Shown here piece by piece: positions 46,092 through 55,826 of a stretch of DNA of 64,000 nt (the stretch's first letter is position 1; every line of letters starts with the position of its first letter). The notes under the pieces are model-generated. The model was not told the origin of the DNA. It searched no databases and was given only the letters and a program-made list of their open reading frames with translations. Made by a program: the position numbers and the translations under genes. The stretch is from Flavobacteriales bacterium (GTDB lineage Bacteria > Bacteroidota > Bacteroidia > JANQJC01): positions 1 to 64,000 of the forward strand of contig JANQJC010000087.1 in the NCBI GenBank assembly GCA_028281825.1, read 5' to 3'.

Positions 46092-47696
46092 ATGGCAAGG
46101 CTATACCTAATTATTTTATTGGTTGTATTTGTTGGTTCTGTTTCAAGTGCTCAACAGATGTATTTGCCATTTGTACATACCCAATACTACACCTTTGAGG
46201 ACTCACTTTACCGTTTGGGCACAGATTTTCATACTTCCATCAAACCATATCGAGAGGCTCAAGTGAGGGAATATACCAATCCTGATAGCTTGGATAGGTT
46301 TGGATATAATAATGGAAGATTTGCTAATACGTGGTTTGGGCGTAGGATATTTAAGCAGCACGCCGTATGGCTCGACTCAGGCAAGTTTCAATTGTTTCTT
46401 GACCCGGCTTTTAATCTTGAAACGGGGCAAGACAGGGCAACCGATAGTAGCGCCTATATAAACACAAGAGGGGTTCAGATAGGCGGTAACATTGGGAAAA
46501 AAGTGTCTTTCTATTCCGCATTTTATGAGAACCAGTCTAAGTATGCACCCTATGTAAATGATTATGTGAATGAAAATGATGTGGTGCCTGGACAGGGCAG
46601 GGTAAAGGAGTTTAAGGGCAATGCCTTTGATTTTTCTAATGCTGAAGGTTATATCTCATACGCTCCCTCTAGCCATTTTGCCTTCCAATTTGGACATGGT
46701 AAAAATTTTATAGGGGACGGCTATCGCTCATTGCTTTTATCAGACTATGGCTTCAACTATCCCTTTTTTAAGGTAACGGCCAACTTCTGGAAAATACAGT
46801 ACACGAGTATTTGGTCTTCTTTTTTGGACATTAGAAACAGACCTGTAGTCTATGAAGCGGGCTTTCCAAAAAAATGGGCTCATTTCAGTTACTTAAGTTA
46901 CAACATTCACAAGCGAGTAAGTCTAGGCCTCTTTGAAGGAATTATTTGGCGAGACAGATATCCAAGTGGCAGTTCAGCGCTTAACTTAGGTTTTGCAAAC
47001 CCGGTGATATTTACTCATTCCATTTTTAGTGGCTTAGACAGGAGTAATAATGCTGTGATAGGTGCCAACCTAAAAGTGAACGTTCTTAAAACCACTTGTA
47101 TTTATGGGCAATTGGTGGTAGATGATTTTAAGTTCGGAAAGCGCGGGAATGGTTACTACAAGAATAGGACAGGGTATCAGGTTGGCTTCAAAAGCTACAA
47201 TCTGTTTAAAATAGACAACCTGTTTGTGCAGGGCGAATATAATACAGTAAGACCCTATACTTATTCCCATACTAATTCAGTTCAGGCTTATGGGCATTTT
47301 AATGAACCACTAGCGCATCCATTCGGAGCAAACTTTAGGGAGATGGTTGGAATTTTGGCTTATCGATTTAGGGACATATCTGTTCAAATAAAAACAGTGA
47401 GCGCTACTATTGGAATGGACATGACTGGATTTAATTTTGGGCATGACATTTTTCATGAAAATACAGACTTGGAGGGTACTGTAGGGTCAAGTGGTAATTA
47501 CACGGGTCAGGGGGCTGAAATGAAGGTGGTGGTTAATGATGTGAGACTAGGTTACCTAATTAATCCTGTGAGCAATCTGAACTTATTCCTCGGGTATACT
47601 GGCAGAAAAGCAACGCTTTCAGGCGTGGAGAGCAATACTTCATATGTGTATTTAGGTTTCAGGACTGATTTACGAAACTTCTATTACGATTTTTAA
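46092..47696 (+). CDS. RemB/Wzi-family outer-membrane protein (first paralogue)
   Basis: A 534-residue protein with a signal peptide (about residues 1-20, ending SVSSAQQ) and many alternating amphipathic strands rich in aromatic residues, as in outer-membrane beta-barrels. The central FQFGHGKNFIGDGYRSLLLSD segment (quoted in part: GHGKNFIGDGYRSLLLSD) and FNEPLAHPFGANFRE match the capsule assembly Wzi family, whose Bacteroidota members are often annotated as gliding motility protein RemB. It ends in DLRNFYYDF, with the terminal Phe usual for barrels. It could anchor or organise the surface polysaccharide, or take part in gliding. The stop overlaps the start of its paralogue (TAATG). Confidence 0.75.
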   Translation: MARLYLIILLVVFVGSVSSAQQMYLPFVHTQYYTFEDSLYRLGTDFHTSIKPYREAQVREYTNPDSLDRFGYNNGRFANTWFGRRIFKQHAVWLDSGKFQLFLDPAFNLETGQDRATDSSAYINTRGVQIGGNIGKKVSFYSAFYENQSKYAPYVNDYVNENDVVPGQGRVKEFKGNAFDFSNAEGYISYAPSSHFAFQFGHGKNFIGDGYRSLLLSDYGFNYPFFKVTANFWKIQYTSIWSSFLDIRNRPVVYEAGFPKKWAHFSYLSYNIHKRVSLGLFEGIIWRDRYPSGSSALNLGFANPVIFTHSIFSGLDRSNNAVIGANLKVNVLKTTCIYGQLVVDDFKFGKRGNGYYKNRTGYQVGFKSYNLFKIDNLFVQGEYNTVRPYTYSHTNSVQAYGHFNEPLAHPFGANFREMVGILAYRFRDISVQIKTVSATIGMDMTGFNFGHDIFHENTDLEGTVGSSGNYTGQGAEMKVVVNDVRLGYLINPVSNLNLFLGYTGRKATLSGVESNTSYVYLGFRTDLRNFYYDF

Positions 47697-49333
47697 TGCA
47701 GTGGGATATTAAACATATCAGCACTATGGCAATGCTTATGGGTATTGTTAATACAATATTAGGTCAATCAGCAAGAATCGATCAGTCTAGTGTTTACGAA
47801 AGAATGGTGGAGCATTACATCTATACAGAAGGAGAGAATACACATACTTCTATTCGCCCCTGGTTGCGCAGTGATATTAAGAAACAAGATTGGGATAGCC
47901 TTTCCAGCAGGTATAAGTATGTAGGCGATTCAAGAGCTTTGAAGGAGATAATGAATGAGCCTTTCGTTCAGCTTAACTTAAAGAAGCTAAATGTGATCCT
48001 TAATCCTGAATTTGATTTAACAAGTTGGGGTAATGTATCAGGTGGTAGTGGTGCCTTTGAACAGACTTTAGGCTTTAATTTTAATGCTGCATTAAGTAAA
48101 AAATTATCAGGAAACTTTAGAATGAGGTTTTCGAACTCTAAATTTCCCTTATTTATCATGAGAAAGATAAATACAAATAATGTAGTGCCTGGCCAAGGGT
48201 ATGCGAACCGCTTTAATACGAATGAATACCAATATTCAAACGCTGCGGGGTATATCTCCTATACACCTAATAAGTATTTTAACCTGCAAATAGGGCAGGG
48301 AAAAAACGCCATTGGTGACGGGTATCGCTCACTTTTGCTTTCAAATCATGCGAATAACTATGGTTATGCAAGGGTGACTACTAGCATCTGGAAACTGAAA
48401 TATGTAAACCTATTTACCTCATTCAAAGATATCAGAGGTTCTGGCGGAGACAGGGGGCTTTTTACCCAAAAGTATAGTAGTATCCACTATTTGGATTGGA
48501 ACATTTCTAAATCAGTTTCAATTGGTTTATTTGAAGCAGTTGTGTGGCAGGGGGAAGATACTTCTGGTGTAAGAGGCTTTGATGTAAATTATTTGAACCC
48601 CATTGTCTTCTTTCGGCCAGTGGAGTTTTCTTTGGGTTCGCCAGACAATGTGCTATTGGGTATCAATGGAAAAATTAGGTTCTTGAAGCGTAATTTTCTT
48701 TATGGACAGTTGCTATTGGATGAATTTGTCCTTTCAGAAGTTACCGCAGACATCAAGCACTTTCTTGGCAGAGGAGACAGCACACAATCAGGTTGGTGGG
48801 CAAATAAGCAAGCCATACAGGCAGGTATCAAAGGGTATGAGCCTTTCAAATTCAAGGGCTTCTTTTATCAGGCCGAGTTAAACTTTGTGCGCCCTTATAC
48901 CTACACACATATTACCATTAACCAGAACTACGGACACTTTAATGAACCATTAGCCCATCCATTAGGAGCCAACTTAGTTGAGAAGCTGGCGAGGATGAGT
49001 TATCAAAATGGTAGATTTTATGCAGAAGCCAAGTTGATACAGTTGACCTATGGGGAAGACACTTCGGCTACAAGTGTGAGCTTTGGGCAGAATATTTTCC
49101 GTTCTTATCTGGATAGAAAAGGCGAATACGAAAACAGAGTACTACAAGGTATTAGAACTAATTTAATGCATGGGGAACTGACGGTCGCCTATATACTAAA
49201 TGCCCAGATGAATCTTCGTTTGGAAGCGGGGATAATTGTAAGAAGAGAAAGTAATGCCTTCAGGACCTCAAAGGAGAACTATTTTAAGTTGGGATTAAAA
49301 ACCACCATACCTGATTATTTCTACGATTACTAG
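47696..49333 (+). CDS. RemB/Wzi-family outer-membrane protein (second paralogue)
   Basis: A 545-residue paralogue of the gene directly upstream. Shared features are the motif GQGKNAIGDGYRSLLLSNHA, VVPGQGYANRFN-type loop, GHFNEPLAHPLGANLVE and the C-terminal aromatic end (IPDYFYDY). A signal peptide covers about residues 1-23 (ending ILGQ). The pair clearly arose by tandem duplication but has diverged strongly at the DNA level, so it is old. The two are translationally coupled and may form a hetero-complex in the outer membrane. The following SprE-like gene suggests a link with gliding or the T9SS. Confidence 0.75.
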   Translation: MQWDIKHISTMAMLMGIVNTILGQSARIDQSSVYERMVEHYIYTEGENTHTSIRPWLRSDIKKQDWDSLSSRYKYVGDSRALKEIMNEPFVQLNLKKLNVILNPEFDLTSWGNVSGGSGAFEQTLGFNFNAALSKKLSGNFRMRFSNSKFPLFIMRKINTNNVVPGQGYANRFNTNEYQYSNAAGYISYTPNKYFNLQIGQGKNAIGDGYRSLLLSNHANNYGYARVTTSIWKLKYVNLFTSFKDIRGSGGDRGLFTQKYSSIHYLDWNISKSVSIGLFEAVVWQGEDTSGVRGFDVNYLNPIVFFRPVEFSLGSPDNVLLGINGKIRFLKRNFLYGQLLLDEFVLSEVTADIKHFLGRGDSTQSGWWANKQAIQAGIKGYEPFKFKGFFYQAELNFVRPYTYTHITINQNYGHFNEPLAHPLGANLVEKLARMSYQNGRFYAEAKLIQLTYGEDTSATSVSFGQNIFRSYLDRKGEYENRVLQGIRTNLMHGELTVAYILNAQMNLRLEAGIIVRRESNAFRTSKENYFKLGLKTTIPDYFYDY

Positions 49334-49372
49334 TAAAACTTTGTGATAGCAGTCGTATCCCAAAAAATAAAA

Positions 49373-49380
49373 TATTTTTG
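49373..49380 (+). promoter_or_regulatory. -7 promoter box before the SprE-like gene
   Basis: TATTTTTG is an exact TAnnTTTG match. It lies downstream of a GTG at 49343 that could open the sprE frame, and 34 bases before the TTG at 49415, which supports the later start. Confidence 0.4.
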
Positions 49381-49414
49381 TCGTAAATTAGTTATAGACC
49401 CACTGGGGCGTATT

Positions 49415-52039
49415 TTGAACTATTCAAATAATCATAAACCTTACTCAATCATCCTCTTTTTTTTGGGGCTGATATTGTTTTTGGCTGGCTGTTCTGTGAA
49501 GAAGAATAACTTCTTTACACGCAACTACCATAGCATTACCACTCATTACAATGGCTGGTTTAATGGTAATGAATCCTTAAAAGAGGGTGTTGCCAGTTTG
49601 GAAACTGCTCACCAGGACGATTATACTAAGGTTTTGAGTGTTTACAAATATGGCACTCCTGAAAACTCAAAATCTATATACCCTCAAATGGATAAGGCGA
49701 TTTTGAAGGCCTCGACCCAGATACAGAAGCACTCTATGCTTATCAAAAGTAAAGAGTACAACCGCTGGGTAGATGATTCATATTTGCTTATTGGAAAAGC
49801 CCATTTTTATAAGCGTGACCACTATCCGGCGTTAGAGATGTTTCAGTATGTATACAAGCAATACCCGCAAAGCAAATCCAAATTTTATGCACTTTTATGG
49901 TTGGTGAGAACCTATGGAGAGCTAGGCCGATTTAAAGACGGGCAGGGTATTATTGACATTCTGGAGAATGAAAAAGGAATGCCTAAGAAAATAGTAGGTG
50001 AATATGCATTAGTGCAATCAGACTTTTTCATCAAGCAGGAGGAATACGGAAAAGCTGCCGACCAACTAATTAAAGCCATTGCCAACATCAAAGACAAAAG
50101 GAGAAGAACACGCTATACCTATATACTGGCCCAGCTATATGAAAAGATGGGCGACAAAAGCAAAGCATTTTTCTATTACAACCAGGTGCTGAAAAAGAAC
50201 CCCACCTATGAGATGGAGTTTAACGCCAAGATTAACCTTGCCTTGCAATATGATGCAGCAACAGCGGATGGCGGGAGCCTGAAAAAGGAGCTTATCAAGA
50301 TGTCAAAAGATGATAAAAACATCGACTATTTGGATAGGATATACTTTGCACTTGCCGAGATTGAACTTGCTGAAGGAAATAGGGATAAGGCTAAGGAGTA
50401 TTTCCAGGGCTCAGTGAAATACAGCACCACCAATACGCGACAAAAAGGGATATCATACCTAAGATTGGGCGAGTTGTTTTTTGAAGACCCTGACTATATG
50501 AAGGCTGAAGCATATTATGATAGTGCTCTTACTTTTATATCGGATGATTACGAGAATTATGAAGCGATACAAAACATGAGGAAAAGCCTTGGCGATTTAG
50601 TGAAGAACCTCAATACTATAGCTTTTCAAGATAGTGTATTGAGGCTTGGAAATATGTCAGAGACGGAGCTTAACTTGTATGTAGATGACATTATTGCCAA
50701 AGTGATTGAGGAAGAAGAGCGCCAGAAGTTTGAGGAAGAAAACAATCAAAACAATAATCCTTTTCAGCAAAATCAGCAGACTACAACCAACAACCAGGGT
50801 TCAGGAGGCCAATGGTATTTCTACAATACTGGCGCGCTGAGTTTTGGATATTCAGAATTTCGGAAACTATGGGGCAATCGCCAACTTGAAGACCATTGGA
50901 GGCGTAGCAATAAGGAGAGTATTGATATTGAAGTGTTTGACGAAGAAGAAGGTCTCGCGGGAGAAGATTCAGTTTTGGCTGATAATAAGTCAAGAGAATA
51001 CTACTTGAAAGACATACCGAAAACAGAAGCTGAGAAAGATAGCGCACACAAGCAAATAATTGATGCCTTCTTTAACCTAGGTATGATATACAGCGAGCAG
51101 ATTGGTGATAAGCCACGGTCTATTGAGGCTTTTGAAGAGCTCATTAAGCGATATCCAAGCAATGAGTACAAAGCATCGGCCTGTTATCAATTATACAGGC
51201 TTCACACTTCACGAGGTAATAATGAAAAGGCGAATTATTACAAAAACCTCATAATCAAAGAATTTCCTGAAACTGAATACGCCAAAATACTACTTGACCC
51301 AGATTACTTTAAGAAGCTACAAGCTCAAATGGGCCAAATAGGAGAGCTGTATGAGCAAGCTTATAATGCCTTTAATGATGCGGAATATTTTAAAGTGATT
51401 CAAATTGCTGATAATGCCATAAAGGCTTATCCGGGAAATAAGATGTTGGGAAGGTTTGACTACCTCAAGGTTTTATGTATTGGAAGAACAGAGCGTGTTC
51501 CTGATTTCAAAGTAGCACTTGAAGAATTTATAAAAAAGTATCCTGAAGATGATATGACCGAGGAAGCTCAGAGAACGTTAGCCTACATTGCTGAAATGAC
51601 AGGAGAAACAGAGATTTTAGAGGCCCTTGAGCCAAAAAAAGAAGAACCCAAGAAAGACCCGGCTCCTTATGTATATAAAGACAAAGGAACCCATCGCTAT
51701 GTGGCGATAGTGTCCCAGGAAGAGTTTAAACTGAACGAATTTAAATTAAAGCTGTCCAATTTTAACCAGGAATTTTTCGGGCTGATAACACTCAGGGTTA
51801 AAACCTCACTTTTGGGGCCTAAAGAGCACTTAGTATACGTAGAGACTTTTGTTGATGAAGCAAAGGCTATGGATTATTATGCTACCATCAAGCAAAATCA
51901 AGATGTATTTGAAGGAATTGAGAAAGCAAACTACCAGCACTTTGTGATTTCAAGCGCTAACTTCCCGATATTCTATCAGTTTAAGGATGTTGATGAATAC
52001 TTGGAGTTCTTTCAGGATAATTACCTTAAGAAACAGTAA
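49415..52039 (+). CDS. sprE: SprE/PorW-like TPR lipoprotein of the type IX secretion system
   Basis: A roughly 874-residue lipoprotein. After the signal (IILFFLGLILFLAGC, then SVKKNNFFTRNYH) come tetratricopeptide repeats through residues 100-700, interrupted by an Asn/Gln-rich linker (about 455-480), and a C-terminal domain. SprE/PorW is needed for T9SS secretion and gliding in this phylum (family knowledge); motifs such as THYNGWFNGNESLKEG are characteristic. The frame is open from a GTG at 49343, but that puts 49 residues before the lipidated Cys. The TTG at 49415 gives a normal 26-residue signal and lies after a -7 box, so it is preferred. The PKD protein at the window start would be a client of this system. 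Confidence 0.82.
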   Translation: MNYSNNHKPYSIILFFLGLILFLAGCSVKKNNFFTRNYHSITTHYNGWFNGNESLKEGVASLETAHQDDYTKVLSVYKYGTPENSKSIYPQMDKAILKASTQIQKHSMLIKSKEYNRWVDDSYLLIGKAHFYKRDHYPALEMFQYVYKQYPQSKSKFYALLWLVRTYGELGRFKDGQGIIDILENEKGMPKKIVGEYALVQSDFFIKQEEYGKAADQLIKAIANIKDKRRRTRYTYILAQLYEKMGDKSKAFFYYNQVLKKNPTYEMEFNAKINLALQYDAATADGGSLKKELIKMSKDDKNIDYLDRIYFALAEIELAEGNRDKAKEYFQGSVKYSTTNTRQKGISYLRLGELFFEDPDYMKAEAYYDSALTFISDDYENYEAIQNMRKSLGDLVKNLNTIAFQDSVLRLGNMSETELNLYVDDIIAKVIEEEERQKFEEENNQNNNPFQQNQQTTTNNQGSGGQWYFYNTGALSFGYSEFRKLWGNRQLEDHWRRSNKESIDIEVFDEEEGLAGEDSVLADNKSREYYLKDIPKTEAEKDSAHKQIIDAFFNLGMIYSEQIGDKPRSIEAFEELIKRYPSNEYKASACYQLYRLHTSRGNNEKANYYKNLIIKEFPETEYAKILLDPDYFKKLQAQMGQIGELYEQAYNAFNDAEYFKVIQIADNAIKAYPGNKMLGRFDYLKVLCIGRTERVPDFKVALEEFIKKYPEDDMTEEAQRTLAYIAEMTGETEILEALEPKKEEPKKDPAPYVYKDKGTHRYVAIVSQEEFKLNEFKLKLSNFNQEFFGLITLRVKTSLLGPKEHLVYVETFVDEAKAMDYYATIKQNQDVFEGIEKANYQHFVISSANFPIFYQFKDVDEYLEFFQDNYLKKQ

Positions 52040-52047
52040 AGCACTTT

Positions 52048-52947
52048 TTACTGATTATCACAGAAGTGTTTTAAGGTATAGTAGTTAAAGCTCCTGCCAT
52101 CCCATCTTTTCTTTTCTATCCCATTTTCAATCCAGGCAAATTTTGGAAATCTACCGTCACTTAATTTGAAATAGGCTTCGTTGCTGAGCACTTCATGATC
52201 AAAATCATGTCTGGCAAAATTTAAAAAGTTTTGAGCGTCTTCTTCAGTACCTTGAAAACAGATAAAGAAGTTTGGAAAATTATCCCATCTTTTTTGTGAG
52301 ATGGCTACTTTTTGTGCCCCAAAAAGGCAATAGGGGCAACTTGTGCTGAAAAATCCCACAATCACCTTATCAGAAGCCATTTCTTGAAACACCGGGCTTT
52401 CAACTAAGGAAGTATCAAATGGCTTTTCGTTATATTCAGCCACATCCATTAGGTTGTCGGGGAATATAGCGTTTAGAATAAAAGGTAATGCAATCAATGC
52501 CAAACCAATTATATGTCTCAACCATTTAAATCTGATATCTGCATTTTTCGGTTTCAGAAGCATAAATACAGATACTCCCGTGACGTAAACTATTGCAATT
52601 ATAGAGAGGGTGGTGTTGTAGCGAATGATATCAGTATAGCTTTTATAGATAATAATGTTCTCCGCAAGCGTTCCCCAGGCTAAGTCAAATATGTGGAGTG
52701 CCATTAAAAGCAGCGCTAGCTTTGGCAATATGTTTTTAGGGTTCAGGTTAAGCACTAAAAAAGTACCAGCCATAAACTTGAGACCCACAACCAGCCTTGC
52801 AATAACAGGAGCTACATACCAATTGCCAATGCATTGCTCTACTAGCCGATACTCAAACGTTTCAATTGTATATAGGTTTTTATAGCCCCAGTATATCAGC
52901 ACTAACCCGCATACCGCTTGAATGATATATCTTAAAACTCTTACCAT
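52048..52947 (-). CDS. MauE/DoxX-like membrane protein fused to a thioredoxin-like domain
   Basis: A 299-residue protein. Four membrane helices of the MauE/DoxX type (about residues 5-22, 50-66, 74-93 and 110-130) and a fifth helix (about 144-162) are followed by a thioredoxin-fold domain facing the periplasm. The redox motif is CPYC, with Cys204 and Cys207, within GFFSTSCPYCLFGAQKV. MauE-type proteins supply or accept electrons for disulfide chemistry, so a membrane thiol oxidoreductase is likely. The gene is convergent with sprE, 8 bases apart. Target proteins are unknown. Confidence 0.78.
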   Translation of the reverse strand: MVRVLRYIIQAVCGLVLIYWGYKNLYTIETFEYRLVEQCIGNWYVAPVIARLVVGLKFMAGTFLVLNLNPKNILPKLALLLMALHIFDLAWGTLAENIIIYKSYTDIIRYNTTLSIIAIVYVTGVSVFMLLKPKNADIRFKWLRHIIGLALIALPFILNAIFPDNLMDVAEYNEKPFDTSLVESPVFQEMASDKVIVGFFSTSCPYCLFGAQKVAISQKRWDNFPNFFICFQGTEEDAQNFLNFARHDFDHEVLSNEAYFKLSDGRFPKFAWIENGIEKKRWDGRSFNYYTLKHFCDNQ

Positions 52948-52987
52948 TGATTAGCCTTTATGAGTAGGCAAAAGTAGATTTTTGTGA

Positions 52988-53018
52988 ATAAAAAAAGCCG
53001 CTCAATTGAGCGGCTTTT
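52988..53018 (-). terminator. Terminator of the small lipoprotein gene
   Basis: GCCGCTCAA-TTGAGCGGC is a perfect 9-base inverted repeat with no extra loop bases (so the effective loop is AATT), flanked by A and T runs. On the minus strand it is followed by seven or more T residues, 20 bases after the stop of the small lipoprotein gene. Confidence 0.8.
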
Positions 53019-53037
53019 ATTTCAAGTTGTGAGTGAA

Positions 53038-53223
53038 TTACTTCAATTCGCAAACACCACCAGAACCATCTTCACACCACTCTTCAGCGTCAGCTTTTTT
53101 CTTAAACTCAGCAGTAGTTGATGTAGTAGTACCAAGCACTGTACACTCACAAGTGTACTCTTTTTTACATGATGTAGCACCGATTATACCTGCTACAGCA
53201 AGGATTGCAAGAACTTTTTTCAT
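53038..53223 (-). CDS. Small cysteine-rich lipoprotein
   Basis: A 61-residue protein that I cannot assign to a function. MKKVLAILAVAGIIGATSC is a lipoprotein signal with lipidated Cys19, leaving a mature peptide of 43 residues. That peptide has four further cysteines (25, 27, 50 and 58), likely forming two disulfides, a Thr-rich loop and a helical FKKKADAEEWCEDG segment. The gene is genuine: it has a clear signal, a strong terminator downstream and an isolated position. Similar tiny lipoproteins are common in Bacteroidota. The upstream gap (53224-53330) contains no clear promoter box. Confidence 0.75.
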   Translation of the reverse strand: MKKVLAILAVAGIIGATSCKKEYTCECTVLGTTTSTTAEFKKKADAEEWCEDGSGGVCELK

Positions 53224-53330
53224 AGGTAAAAGTTTTTTAATTAATTAATGAATAATGTTAAAATTCGCAGCTAAGATATAAATTTTTCACATAACCACAA
53301 TCCTACTGTCGTTAATGAATTATGAACAAC

Positions 53331-55820
53331 TTATTCTTGATAATAAACTCGCTTAACTCGTCTTGAGACACTGGTAAGTACTTCATAGGGTATGGTTTCC
53401 ATTACTTTGGCAAACTCATCGATTGGATACTCATTGCCAAATACAATCACTTCATCACCTTCTTTGCAATGTATATTAGTGATATCAATCATGCACATAT
53501 CCATACAAACATTGCCCACAATCGGTGCCTCTTGGCCAGCAACTATCAATTTGCCTTTTCTGTTGCCATGCTTTCTGCTTAGTCCATCCGCATATCCAAT
53601 CGGAATAGTGGCTATAGTTAGGTCTTTTTGTGCAATCTCGGCTCTATTATAACCTATGCTTTCACCCGCTGGTATTTGATTAATCTGCGAAATGGAGCTT
53701 TTTAGTGTGCTCACATTCATCAATTTATGTTGCTCACTTTCATTAACTCCAATACCGTATAAGCCTATACCAAGCCGTACCATATCAAATTGCGCATCTG
53801 GAAAGCGACTAATACCAGCAGAATTAAGAATATGACGTAATATTTTGTAGTTAAAGAATGAAGTAATTTGCTCACTCATCTGCCTAAACAGCTGGATTTG
53901 TTGTCTACTAAAGCTATCAAACTCTGGAGCATCACTGGCAGCCAAGTGAGAAAAAACAGAACGAATTGAAAGATTCTGATTGTTTTTTATTCTAATCATT
54001 AACTCATTCAACTCATTTTTTTGAAAACCAAGCCTGTGCATACCTGTATCCAGTTTGATATGAATCGGAAATGGTTTTTCTAGACTGGCGGTATTTCTTT
54101 TCACAGCTTCAGCAAACAACTCAAAAACCCGCATATTAAAAATCTCTGGCTCAAGGTTGTAATGTATCATTGAGTCATAGCTTTGCACTTCTGGGTTCAT
54201 TACCATGATTGGCACCGTAATGCCTGATTTCCGTAACTCTATACCTTCGTCAGCATAGGCTACAGCTAAATAGTCAATCCTCTGAAACTGCAAAACATTA
54301 GCTATTTCATGACTGCCACTACCGTATGAAAAGGCTTTAACCATTCCCATTACCTTAGTGGTTGGTAATAATTGTGATTTGTAGTAGTTAAGATTATTCA
54401 CTAATGCGTTTAGGTCAATTTCAAGGACTGTTTCATGGGTTTTCTGTTGTAATACCTTGTTGATGTCCTCAAAGCCAAACATACGGGCACCTTTTAACAG
54501 GATAACCTCATTATTGAAAATGGAATGGTCATATTTTTCAAGAAAATCTTGCGTGGAGTTGTAAAAACTTTTGTCTATCCTGAACTTCTCTGCCTGGCTT
54601 GATATGGCTTCTCCAATTCCTATTAACCGATCTACCTTCTTTTTTTGGAGCAGTTCTGCCACTTCGGTATAGAGGCTTTCCACATCCTTACCACTCTGCA
54701 ATATATCAGAAAGAATAATGGTTTTTTTTGGATGTTGTTTCTGCTGTTCCAGAAAGTCAAGGGCAATTTGTAATGAACCAAGATCTGAGTTATAGCTATC
54801 GTTGATTACAGAGCAATGGTTAATACCTTCTTTTAACTCCAATCGCATAGCAACAGGACTTAAAAATTTTATTCTTTCAGCAATTTTCTCGTTTTCATAC
54901 CCCAGATGCAACATTACCAACCAGCAATTGATGGCATTTTCAATAGAGGCTTCATCAGTAAAAGGAATAACTATTCTTATAAAGGTGTTCTTACAAACCC
55001 CTTGTATTTCAGTTTCATGTGCACCCTTAGTTATGCGCCCTATTTGCAAATCAGCACGGGTTTTCTTTGACCATGTAATGAATTTAGTGTTTTTAAGATT
55101 ATTTGACTGTCTTATTGCTTCATCTAGTACAAGGTAGTCTCGGCAATACAAAAGGTACTCGGTATGTACAAAGAGCTTAAGTTTTTCTTTCGCTTTCTGT
55201 TGGTGGTTGTCAAAGTTTTCGTCGTGGGGGAGGCCGAGATTGGTAAACAAGCCGATGGTTGGTTTGATGACTTTTTCCAAGTTAAACATTTCATCGGGCT
55301 TTGATATACCTGCTTCAAAAATGGCCAATTCATGGTTCGAATTCATTTGCCATACTGATAGGGGAACACCCACCTGAGAATTGAAGCTTTTCGGGCTTCT
55401 TACAATGTTCTTATCTTCACGCAAGAGTTGATACAGCCACTCTTTTGTTATGGTTTTACCATTGCTACCTGTGATACCAATTACCGGTGCCTGAAATTTA
55501 GCCCTGTGCTTAGCGGATAACAATTGCAAGGCCGCCAATGTATCTTCAACAAGAATAAAATTACCTTTTTCAAGTAGAGCGCTATTTTCAGGCTTTTGTG
55601 AGACGATAAAGCTGGTGACACCGCTATTCAGCAATTCTTCAATATAAATATGTCCATCATGGCGTTCACCCTTAATGGCAAAGAAGATTACATGTTCAGT
55701 ACCACTTAACTTGCGGCTATCAATAAGAAGGGTTTTAATAATGGTTTGGCCATTTCCAGCGATTGTAGTCCCTCCAATCGCTGAAGCGATATCGTCTATT
55801 GTATATTGTCCTGTGCTCAT
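53331..55820 (-). CDS. Bifunctional MurF ligase / alanine racemase
   Basis: A natural fusion known in Bacteroidota of two peptidoglycan enzymes. Residues 1 to about 455 are MurF, which adds D-Ala-D-Ala to the UDP-MurNAc tripeptide: ATP loop GITGSNGKTITKEW, later EAGISKPDEM and NDSYNSDLGS. Residues about 460-829 are a PLP-dependent alanine racemase: Lys495 in MVKAFSYGSGS is the PLP lysine, GYNRAEIAQ carries the second catalytic Tyr, and IPIGYADGLSR follows. The order is MurF first, then Alr. It starts 6 bases after the tdk stop, so the two genes form an operon. The product couples D-Ala supply to its use. Confidence 0.95.
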   Translation of the reverse strand: MSTGQYTIDDIASAIGGTTIAGNGQTIIKTLLIDSRKLSGTEHVIFFAIKGERHDGHIYIEELLNSGVTSFIVSQKPENSALLEKGNFILVEDTLAALQLLSAKHRAKFQAPVIGITGSNGKTITKEWLYQLLREDKNIVRSPKSFNSQVGVPLSVWQMNSNHELAIFEAGISKPDEMFNLEKVIKPTIGLFTNLGLPHDENFDNHQQKAKEKLKLFVHTEYLLYCRDYLVLDEAIRQSNNLKNTKFITWSKKTRADLQIGRITKGAHETEIQGVCKNTFIRIVIPFTDEASIENAINCWLVMLHLGYENEKIAERIKFLSPVAMRLELKEGINHCSVINDSYNSDLGSLQIALDFLEQQKQHPKKTIILSDILQSGKDVESLYTEVAELLQKKKVDRLIGIGEAISSQAEKFRIDKSFYNSTQDFLEKYDHSIFNNEVILLKGARMFGFEDINKVLQQKTHETVLEIDLNALVNNLNYYKSQLLPTTKVMGMVKAFSYGSGSHEIANVLQFQRIDYLAVAYADEGIELRKSGITVPIMVMNPEVQSYDSMIHYNLEPEIFNMRVFELFAEAVKRNTASLEKPFPIHIKLDTGMHRLGFQKNELNELMIRIKNNQNLSIRSVFSHLAASDAPEFDSFSRQQIQLFRQMSEQITSFFNYKILRHILNSAGISRFPDAQFDMVRLGIGLYGIGVNESEQHKLMNVSTLKSSISQINQIPAGESIGYNRAEIAQKDLTIATIPIGYADGLSRKHGNRKGKLIVAGQEAPIVGNVCMDMCMIDITNIHCKEGDEVIVFGNEYPIDEFAKVMETIPYEVLTSVSRRVKRVYYQE

Positions 55821-55826
55821 ACTCCC

